In this document: positions 1 to 7,642 of the stretch, one piece after another
Numbering within the stretch: the first letter of the stretch is position 1
How the letters are laid out: each line of letters starts with the position of its first letter
Assembly (NCBI GenBank): GCA_029747585.1
Contig: JAPEVF010000571.1
Location: 1-20,378 of the forward strand
Reading direction: 5' to 3'
Source of the DNA: Pleurotus djamor
Taxonomy: Eukaryota > Basidiomycota > Agaricomycetes > Agaricales > Pleurotaceae
Length of the DNA stretch: 20,378 nucleotides
Position numbers and translations under genes: made by a program
The notes under the pieces: model-generated
The model's input: only the letters and a program-made list of their open reading frames with translations
Told to the model about the DNA's origin: nothing
Database searches by the model: none

Positions 1-455
1 CAGATCCCCCCTGATGTCGTCGACGAACCTACCAGCGCCACAGCGTCCCCAATAATTCCGTCCACACCTCACATACTTGAACGTCCAAAGTGGAACTATA
101 CGAAACCAGTGGAAATCAAACAGGAATGGGCTGACGTAGTCCGTGAGCGCGAGGTTCGTCCTTCCGAATTCTTAGTCATTACTTCGTCGTTTACTCCGTA
201 ACTAACGCCCTCATACAGAACATCGCTGTCAAAACACTTACTGCCGTAAAGGCCGTTCTTACCTTTTCCAATTTGAAACAAGAACTGGCACAGGCACTCT
301 ACGAGGTCGAGCTGGCCAACCTTGATGTTGAAGCGGCGGAACGACGGCGGAAGATCGCTGCTATGCAATTGGAGAAGGCAACAGATGGTACATTCGTACC
401 AGAATATCCCGATCCTTCACAAACCCCATCTCTTGATGCGACCACGGAGCTTTAG
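1..455 (+). CDS. 3' end of an unidentified protein-coding gene (two exons visible)
   Basis: The gene enters from the left edge, so its start and N-terminal part are missing. Exon A (1-153) reads in frame 1 and ends at a GTTCGT donor. A 65-nt intron (154-218) has a CTAAC branch-like motif and a CATACAG acceptor. Exon B (219-455) continues in phase 0 to a TAG stop. About 129 residues are visible. Exon A is Pro/Ser/Thr-rich and then charged. Exon B is a long alanine-, leucine- and glutamate-rich helix (residues like ELAQALYEVELANLDVEAAE followed by RRRK) that could form a coiled coil, and then a short acidic, proline-containing tail. I do not recognise the family. It converges with the membrane-protein gene at 931-2242. 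The splice model is the main support. A frameshift between the two frames would be the alternative explanation. Confidence 0.5.
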
Positions 456-930
456 CTCAAGGGCGAATTAGAAAATATGCAAGCATGACCTGCCTTTGCG
501 AGCATTTTTTCTCGAGCAGAAGAGGGATCGTCGGGCTACTTGTATGGGATGGTCCAGCACGAGCTTTATCTGGTGACTGAGATCCCTTACGCACTCCCTA
601 GAGCCGAGCTTGAATCATTAGCCTCTAGTGAATAAGGTAGCTTGATGTTTCTCCTTATTTGGAGTCGCCAGTTGAACCCATGTACTTACTTTGGACATTC
701 GCCACCGACATTCAGAGTATGCGAGGGAGACTTCAATGGAGTACGTCGGTAGTTATTTTGCGAAATTCGATATCCTCATTGCCGGGTAGCTTACAACAGA
801 GTATCCTACTAAACAGCCTCGAGAATAATAGCAGCGGGGAAGTACGACGAGTACGACGGGGAGACCTACATAAGAACCAATAAATAAATAGAAGACAGTC
901 ACAGCTTCATCCTATCCCGTCGACTATATC
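456..930. other. Convergent intergenic region, nothing recognised
   Basis: This 475-bp stretch lies between the stop codons of two convergent genes. It should hold both 3' UTRs. The sequence contains AATAAATAAATAG at about 880-892, which could serve as an AAUAAA-type polyadenylation signal for the left-hand gene, although it lies more than 400 nt downstream of that stop. The open frame at 659-883 has no protein-like features that I could support. Confidence 0.4.
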
Positions 931-2242
931 CTACACGCTCCCCTGTGAGCGATTAGCAACCTTCCATTCTTGGGATTCACCCATCTCAACATCAGGTCCG
1001 AATGAGATCGTTTGTGACCGCGAGGTGACTGTTATAGACCCTACTGGCTTCCCAGGAGCTGCGTTGAAACCACTCTGGATGGTCGACATGTATTCTTCTT
1101 GAACACGACCACCAGGGACCATATCCAGGTGGACTAGGAGGACGATTAGGGTCGGTAAAATGCCCTAGAAGCGGAAAGTCACCCGTTAGCCTGAGCATGA
1201 CTTAGAGATAGGTAGATGATCGATCGCTTACGACGATTGGAATTTGCATGTCAAGAACGGCATGGATGCCTTCGCTATGGACAGCGTCAAGGACAAGACT
1301 GATGAACTAAAGGTAGACTAGTCAGTGAAGGAACTATCAAGGGAGACATCAAAATTTACGAACCAGAGCGAAAAAATAAAGCACGCCAGATTCGATGAGC
1401 AGCATAAGAACTCCGTTGTATGCTCGTCGTGAGGGCGAGTGCTCGAGGCTCTGACCAATCTTGCGCTGAAGGTACCTGACGGAATACTACGCGTTAGCCA
1501 CTGGTATCGCATACTGCTAGATGAAGAGATATACCAGATTCTTCCTGAGATCAAGAGGGTGCAGATCCCAAGGTTTGCGACCACCAAAGCCGTGGAGGGG
1601 TCTGAAGAAAACTTGACAACCCCAGCGAGGTCGCCGACGACAGCAAAGCGTACACCTAGAAATTCCATGAGGTCAGCGGATGATAAACTATACGAAGGTG
1701 AAACCTACCCGCTGCGGCTAGCATCAGAAGGATAGGGAGGATAGTCGGCCACCATTTCTTGTTCCAGACGGCCCATACCCGCCATATAAGGATGCAATCG
1801 CCAATCATGAGCTGCTGGGATGTAAGCGAACGCGAGCATTTTGACCATTTAGAATGCCTGACTTGTAGAGTAGCGATAGATACTTGAGCTTGAGCATTCT
1901 TTATGGGAACTTCAGGGACAGTGACTTGTTGTATCACCAGTCCGAGATGGCAGGACGAAAGCACGAACATGACGATGCCGGCGTAGAACATGACTTTGTG
2001 GATCAAGGGCATTGTGCGGTGGTTCCTATTCGAATGAGAACGTTAATACAACGATGTGGTTGGAGGTGTTGACGAACATAAGCAGCCAAATCACGACCAC
2101 AATGAGGACAGCGTACACGCCTGGATAAAACAAAGGAGAGTTGGTTCAGAGATTGGTAATGTCTAGGTAGGAGCGTACCGTGCAATATTGATTCACACAT
2201 TACTTCAACATAGTGCAACTGGGCAGGGTTCATTTGGCCCAT
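931..2242 (-). CDS. Seven-helix integral membrane protein, Agaricomycete family of unknown function
   Basis: Eight exons on the minus strand join in consistent phase into 307 residues: 2242-2179, 2120-2078, 2025-1863, 1814-1709, 1655-1476, 1422-1364, 1306-1232 and 1164-931. The introns are 48-67 nt, all GT-AG, and several have CTGAC/CTGAAC branch motifs. Seven hydrophobic segments lie near residues 22-36, 47-67, 90-108, 112-135, 146-168, 188-213 and 224-245. Segment-associated motifs (CESILHG at the N-terminus, IGDCILIWRVWAVWN in helix 3, TLLISGRIWYIS in helix 5, LLIESGVLY in helix 6, GILPTLIVLL in helix 7) match a large Agaricomycete membrane-protein group as I remember it. The roughly 62-residue cytosol-like tail is rich in Ser, Thr and Glu. 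Topology resembles a GPCR, but I see no receptor-specific motif, so ligand and role are unknown. ATG at 2242 is used; the ATG at 2233 would shorten the protein by three residues. Confidence 0.85.
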
Positions 2243-3414
2243 CTTGTCGTAATATGTCGAGGGTCTCTTTGAAACGATGCAAAGGGTTTAGGCTCGGAGG
2301 GTCCCTGATTGGGGAAAGGATTACAGACGACCTGAGCAGAAAGGCAAGTCAGGGAAGGATATTTAAGCTATGTGGAAGTAAGGTACCACCTAGGACATCA
2401 AGAGCATGGCTTATTTAAAGCTCACATGGAGGCATCTGGATCATGTTCAGCGGAGCCAGTAAAGCGGGAAGGAAAGGAGGGCTGTGAAGTTTCCAACCTC
2501 ATTGACATGTTAGTGATATGTTCGCTGTCTGATTCTCCCGCCCAGCTGATGTTGACGGGTTTGACGTGCGCGCATAAATGAGCGTACAGATCGTGGTAGG
2601 CGCGACATACCCGAGCGCGGGCTCTCGTTCGTGAGCAATGGAAGAGGACTACAGTGCCACAGTCGAAGTCTGCGAGAGTCCCAAGATTTGGATTGTCGGA
2701 GACTCACCGATTCACCTGGGCGGATGTTACAGTGAGAGAATAGCTTCGTCCCCCCACGTCTTGTCACCAAAGCTACATCAACGGCGATTAGGCGTACCTC
2801 TTGTTAACGCCCTTTGTTGTGAGTAAGATGGGTACATCAGAAAACCCAAATTTATACATGATTGCTCATGTTCTGTTCATCACATTGTTGTCTCACCTAT
2901 TCCATCCCCAAAGGTACGGTAGATTAATGCAGCGAAAGAGCAAAGCCCGGTGTATTGATCTTCGTGATCGCGTGATCGATCATGTACATCCGTGAGCTTT
3001 CCTGTTCTTATGGAGGTTAGGCGGCCTAATGAGTATGATCAAAACACAGGGCGATCGGCGAAAGACCGAACTCACAATGACACCGTGGAATTCTAGAGTA
3101 TGCAAGGAGGTAGACAGTGAACGTAAGTCTGCTCCTCCAAGGTGATTAGGATCCCAACCCGTGTGTTTGTGCTGAAATTTGGCAGATAAACCGGTTGCCA
3201 AGCAGGGCGACCATCAAGACGGGCTTGGACGCAGGTACTGGACCATGATTGAAGGCAAATGCTACTGATAGCTTACGGAATGAAACCCGGCGCAGCAAGC
3301 AAAATCTTCATTTGACGTAAGGACCCACGAAACCGTCGAAGAGGGCGAACTTCCGATGTATTGAAAGGATTAACCGCGCCTACAAGGAGATGGTTGGTGG
3401 TGTGAATCAGAGAA
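2243..3414. other. Unresolved stretch; possible further minus-strand exons
   Basis: No complete gene could be assembled here. Several minus-strand pieces look protein-like in one frame or another. One is an open stretch from about 2700 to a TGA at 2424-2422, with residues such as VCRAYHDLYAHLCAHVKP. Another is a piece near 3000-2900 followed by a GTGAGA donor. A third lies near 3215-3100. GTGAGT/GTAAGC donors and TAG/CAG acceptors about 50-55 nt apart also occur. These could be 3' exons of the candidate gene starting at 3857, but more than one frame is plausible in each piece, so I give no model. The plus-strand open frame at 2638-2826 is noted under rejected items. Confidence 0.3.
2350..2420 (-). 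promoter_or_regulatory. Possible TATA-like elements upstream of the membrane-protein gene
   Basis: Read on the minus strand, CTTAAATAT lies at about 2367-2359 and TTTAAATAAG at about 2419-2410, roughly 120-180 nt upstream of the ATG at 2242. Either could be a core promoter element for the gene at 931-2242. Assignment is by sequence resemblance and position only. Confidence 0.25.
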
Positions 3415-3857
3415 TTATTTCGACAAAGGTGTGCATTCCATATAAGTTCGTTCTGGATCCATAGGAAGTGCACAAAAGAAACCAAAGTCCTGTGGTAACA
3501 CTTGATTACTACATTTCAAGTGTGGTTCAGAGGAAGTCAAACATACCTGCATCGTCTCAAACAGCTTCTTTGAGTGCATTTGTAGCTAATTTAACGAAAG
3601 AGGCTACTCAAACGACGATGCTCAGTCTTTGGAAATTGTGACGTACTGTTATGCACTCTCTCCCCTTCTCCCCTCCTTCCCGACATATCTGTGACTGCGG
3701 GGCGTCGCGCTCGCTGTCAAACGTGTACCGCGACTTAGGGTCAACCTAAGCAGCAAAGAACGCGGATTTCAATGGCATATATCAGCCAAATATCAGCCAA
3801 ACTTACAGCTATGAACTCCTTGAGCAGCTCGTCGGCTGATTTGTCTTTTGGTGCCAT
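3415..3857 (-). CDS. Candidate small protein, four exons, function unknown
   Basis: Exons 3857-3807, 3745-3647, 3585-3547 and 3489-3415 join in phase 0 at each junction to give 87 residues ending in TAA. The introns are 61, 61 and 57 nt, with near-consensus donors GTAAGT, GTACGT and GTATGT. The product is hydrophilic: it starts MAPKDKSADELLKEFIA, then has a charged stretch with cysteines (ICREGGEKGRECI), and ends with an aromatic segment (FGFFCALPMDPERTYMEC). No signal peptide, membrane segment or family signature was recognised. It lies downstream of PDX1 on the same strand, with 296 bp between the PDX1 stop and this ATG. Exon 4 has alternative donors, so the gene may continue leftward toward about 2420. 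The three consensus introns in register are the main reason to call it real. Confidence 0.45.
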
Positions 3858-4153
3858 TAGTGTTAGTGAGCAAGAGGTGTACTTGCGAGTGTTAGGTAGA
3901 TTGTTTCCGCTGTAGTCGCAGTGGTGGTTCAAGGCGAAGCTTGAGGCCTTGAGGGTTTCCATCACCGGAACTTAGCTCCGTGGCGGGAGTAAATCAGGCG
4001 CGATGACGTAGCGTCGGCATGCGACATGCAAGGCGCCAAGCTCGGACGCCCGTCGCCGACCGTTGATCAAGATGGTGAGTATAGACTTTTGTGACAGACA
4101 TCAACACCCGCAACACAGTACCAATGCATTTACATAACTTCTTAAGGAATAAT

Positions 4154-6122
4154 TTACCATCCACGCTTAGCCATCTGGCCACCCTTTAAATTTTGATCAC
4201 TGTTTAACGAGGATTAGGATATCAGTTACACACAGTTGGAAAGGAGGGGAATGAAACGTACATGGTCAAGCCAACCATAGCGGCTCCGAGGTCTTCAGAA
4301 ACCTCTGCGAGCTTCTTAGGGTTGTTGTAGTGTGTCACCTAGAAGATACGAAGTCAGGGAGGTCCGAAATCCGAGAGACGAAGGTGGTCTTACGGCTTGA
4401 ACAATCGCCCGTGCACGCTTAGCAGGATCGCCAGACTGATGGCCTTCTAAGTCAACGCCGACCTTGGCGGGTATCATGATAGATTGATACTTACATGGAA
4501 GATGCCCGAACCAACGAAGACTAGATGCGCGCACGGTCAGCGGGGAGTAGATGCACATTGGAGCCCAGAAGACGCACCACCGTCGCAACCAAGTTGCATC
4601 ATCAGAGCGGCGTCGGCTAAAAGAGACTTCAGAAACGATAACCCACAAGTTTACACGACGAGGATCCACTCACCAGGTGTCGCGACACCACCAGCGGCGA
4701 AGTTAACAACGGGCAACCTCTTCAACCTCGCCGTCTCCTTCAACAAATGGAACGGAGCCTGCAGATCCTTCGCGTACGCATACAGTTCTTCTTCATTCAT
4801 CACACTAGCCTTCCTGATCTCCGCCATGAGCGTTCTAGCGTGTCGGACGGCCTCTACAACATTTCCTGTGCCAGCCTCACCCTTAGTACGGATGAAAGCA
4901 GCGCCTTCCGAGATACGTCGGAGGGCTTCACCCAAATTACGTGAGCCACAGACGAAGGGAACTTTGAAGTTGTGTTTGTTGATGTGGTGCTCTTCATCGG
5001 CGGGTGTCAAGACTTCCGATTCATCGATGTAGTCGATACCGATAGATTGAAGTATCTGGGAAGCCGAAGGTGAGTGCGCCGTTATTACATGCAATATCAG
5101 CCCCGTTGGGAAATCTATGGAACGGAAGGAACATCTAGCAGCTGAGCGGAGAATAAAGGCGAATTCACAGCGTACGACTCGGACGCGCTGGGAATAGATA
5201 GGCACAAATGAGAAGGACGGCAATCAACTCACCTGAGCTTCTACAAAGTGTCCAATGCGAACTTTGGCCATAACGGGAATAGTGACGGCTTCAACGATCT
5301 CTTTGATCATCTTCGGGTCGCTCTGACATAAAGTAGTTGTAGTTAGTGAAAAGTCTTGAGATAAGAGTTTTGGAGATGAAGGGAAAATTGGGATCGTCAA
5401 ACGATGTTAGGCTAGAAGGATGGATGGATCCGAGTAACAATCGTGCAAGTCGCAGACAGAGTGCGTATGACACAGTTCGGATCAGCAAAACAAGGTCATT
5501 CATCGAGTCAACGCGCAGAGGACTTGATGCGAAAAAAGAAACGAAGAAATGGTTTACTCACCATTCGTGCTACGCCACCTTCAGCGCGTATGTCAGCTGG
5601 TACACGCTCAAGGGCCATGACGGCGCAGGCTCCAGCTTCCTCGGCGATACGGGCCTAAAAAAGATAGCCTTGTTGGGAGGCATTCATGTACTTGAGACTT
5701 AGGTAAACGTACTTGTTCAGCATTGACGACGTCCATGATGACACCTCCCTTTAAATATCCATGAGTAAATCGTGCATGGAAAATGCTGAAACATGATATA
5801 AACTCCCGAACAAACCCTCGCTTAACGCGTAGTTGTGGGAGGTAGATAAGATTAAACGAGATCGCCCACCTTGAGCATCTGGGCCAAACCAGATTTAACC
5901 TATTCCAACATCAGCCATCATCTTCATATAACTGCTGAACAACATACGTACCCCGAAAGTTCCCAAACTGCTCTCTTTTTGCGCAGCTCGCGTCGGTGCT
6001 GGGGATGGAGCGCTGCCTCCGGTCGCACCCTGCAATGTCGCACCCTGCAATGATCCGAGCGATGTCGGCACTGGAGCAGCTACTGTAGCGTTGTTCGTCA
6101 TGTTACTTTCACCGTCTGGCAT
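4154..6122 (-). CDS. PDX1: Pyridoxal 5'-phosphate synthase, PDX1/SNZ (PdxS) subunit
   Basis: Eleven exons (6122-5952, 5899-5870, 5748-5713, 5654-5562, 5322-5233, 5055-4674, 4616-4578, 4520-4495, 4435-4394, 4338-4262, 4199-4154) encode 343 residues. PDX1 condenses ribose 5-phosphate, glyceraldehyde 3-phosphate and ammonia into pyridoxal 5'-phosphate; the ammonia comes from the PDX2/SNO glutaminase, which is not in this window. The family's catalytic residues are visible: D73 in [10 protein letters not shown]130 in [10 protein letters not shown] and K198 in [10 protein letters not shown]. Their 57- and 68-residue spacings equal those of bacterial PdxS D24/K81/K149. The (beta/alpha)8 core runs from about residue 55 to the end, including [18 protein letters not shown] and [14 protein letters not shown]. 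The first 50 residues are a low-complexity Ala/Thr/Pro leader. The protein ends KRGW, like other fungal members. The usual GSGIF-K/L-SGDP loop has His instead. Most introns are 52-62 nt, but introns 4 and 5 are 239 and 177 nt. Confidence 0.96.
6024..6053 (-). repeat. In-frame tandem duplication in the PDX1 leader
   Basis: On the plus strand the 15-nt unit gtcgcaccctgcaat occurs twice in direct succession. It encodes a repeated LQGAT pentapeptide in the N-terminal extension of PDX1, upstream of the conserved barrel. It preserves the reading frame. Confidence 0.85.
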
Positions 6123-6678
6123 TTCGGTATGTCGAAAATAAGATAGGGGGTTGTACGATGAGATTGGGGAGTTGAGGTCGAGGAATTGAAACCGTTAATT
6201 TATGGTTTTCGGAAAGGAAAGGTCGTACGTACATGTTCCTTATTGTGAGGCTATTGAGTGGGGGTAGGGCAGGTCCGGAGCTCGACGAGGTAGGGATATC
6301 AGCGACCCGGGAAAAGAGAATCGAGTTATTCTGGTTCTGAAACCACAAGGGTTTGCAAAAATCCAGGATCTAGTCGGGTTAGAAATTCCTTGTAGAATCT
6401 GAGCAGGCAAGACTCAGTGGACTNGAGGAGGAAATGAAAAAGATTTGTGGTGGTGATTCCCTGTCATATGCAGACGATCGATTGCAATGCGGGATCCGGC
6501 TCCGATGCACCATCCGTCGAAATAGGGGCTGCGCGCACGTGGAGGCCGCCGGTCTTGGAACGCGGTCCTGGCAAGGCGAGTTACTCCTCCCTCGGCGACC
6601 GCATCATCGCATTGAATATTGAATATTGACCAGCCACCCCAGCCCTCTACCATCGCCCCATCGTCACTTCTCGCCATC
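6123..6678. other. PDX1 upstream region, no supported gene
   Basis: This 556-bp stretch lies upstream of PDX1 and downstream of the minus-strand gene at 6679-7527. It should contain the PDX1 promoter and 5' UTR. No clear TATA box was found; an AT-rich patch (cataaattaa on the minus strand, near 6205-6195) lies about 75-85 nt upstream of the ATG. One N is present at 6424. An AT-rich ATTGAATATTGAATATTG run is found at 6611-6628. The open frames here look like non-coding shadows. Confidence 0.4.
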
Positions 6679-7527
6679 CTATTGTTTCACTTCAAGTTGA
6701 ATGTACTTGAGCACCAATGAAGATTGCTTCCCCCATGCACGATCCTTCTGTCCTCCGCGCTCGACCAACCACCTTTCAGCCTCAGCAAGACATGAATGGA
6801 GATGACGAGAGTGCAAGTTAGATGGAATAAGGAAAGCGCCGGGATAACCTGAGGTGGTGGTTGATCGCTCTGGCAAACGTACGTAGGTCTGTCGACGCGG
6901 CAAAGGAAGCTCAACGAATAAATCGCGGCAATAATAGTACTTACACATATTCGACGGGTCTGATGCAAGAAACATCTAGGGAGCAACGTCCACGCCGTTG
7001 GCAGCAACGAGCTCAATACTAGGTCTGGAATATCTGTATATGAACTTGATATGAACGGTCAATTCAGCATCATTGTCATGGGCCACTCACTTGGCGTTGG
7101 CAATGGATCGCGTCCCAGGACCGCGGTCCTGTCTCCCAGTCGATCAGATTTTCAGACAAACAAGAAAGTGTCCTCGAAGATTGGATCAACTTCTTCGCGC
7201 AATCTGGGGATTCGGTGGGACGACAGAAAAGCTTTTACCTTGTCAAGTGCCTCATAGGGTCATAGGGCGCGAGCCTTCCAAAGGCTGGATACTCTTATTT
7301 CTGCGCCAGCATCCACTTCTCAAGCTTAAACAACCATCTGGTCTCGATCCGAAGCGGGCTCAAGCATTCAACCGACAAAATTATCTTCTCTTCTGACTCC
7401 ATTGTCCTGTGGCTTTCCCATCGAAGTAGTCATGAACTCTCACTGTGCGATGTATTGACTCTGAGAAGACGCTGCCGTTACCCATTTTGGAGACGCGCGT
7501 GGATTTGTATCCGAAGGTCTCTGACAT
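6679..7527 (-). pseudogene. Unidentified multi-exon gene, possibly disrupted
   Basis: A minus-strand ATG at 7527 opens a 48-residue frame (MSETFGYKST, then VRVHDYFDGKATGQW) that stops at 7383-7381. Further protein-like blocks follow on the same strand. Frame 7253-7152 reads EALDKVKAFLSSHRIPRLRE and continues VDPIFEDTF. A block before a GTGAGT donor at 7090 reads GPGTRSIANAN and continues across a 72-nt intron (7090-7019) as IELVAANGVDVAP. A last exon (6888-6679), after a 56-nt GTAAGT...CAG intron (6944-6889), encodes a charged C-terminus with NLHSRHLHSCLAEAERWL. The blocks are in different frames, and I could not link all of them without a stop codon. It is therefore either an intact gene whose introns I have mis-set, a copy damaged by sequencing indels, or a decaying pseudogene. 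The family was not recognised. It diverges from the Argonaute gene, with 115 bp between the two ATGs. Confidence 0.45.
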
Positions 7528-7642
7528 GAGGGGATTCACATTATTTGATGTGACTCGGGGCTGAACATTACAGTAACGTAAACCACCAATTTCGCAGGTA
7601 TATATAAGAGACCCAGCTCACATCCAACCTCCTTCCCACACT
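7528..7642. promoter_or_regulatory. Short divergent promoter with a TATA box facing the Argonaute
   Basis: Only 115 bp separate the ATG of the minus-strand gene (7527) from the Argonaute ATG (7643). TATATATAAG at 7599-7608 is a strong TATA match on the plus strand, 35-44 nt before the Argonaute ATG, which implies a very short 5' UTR. A pyrimidine-rich stretch (ccaacctccttcccacac) lies between it and the ATG, as is common at fungal start sites. No equally clear box was seen for the minus strand. Confidence 0.55.

Noticed and set aside
2638..2826. Plus-strand frame with PKIWIVGDSPIHLGG, reminiscent of sequences found in some mobile elements or GDSL-type proteins
   Set aside because: Only about 15 residues resemble the pattern, nothing follows in frame, and the minus strand is equally open.
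5323..5561. Possible C/D-box snoRNA in PDX1 intron 4
   Set aside because: A CGATGA near-match to box C is present, but no correctly placed CTGA box D with a terminal stem was found.
4484..5702. Long plus-strand open frames of 182 and 118 aa
   Set aside because: They lie antisense to PDX1 exons and introns, and PDX1 is certain from conserved motifs and splice phase.
7051..7257. Plus-strand frame with MGHSLGVGNG, resembling a lipase GxSxG elbow
   Set aside because: No other lipase sequence surrounds it. The minus strand here carries stronger coding blocks and a GTGAGT intron donor over the same bases, so the motif is likely a chance antisense reading.
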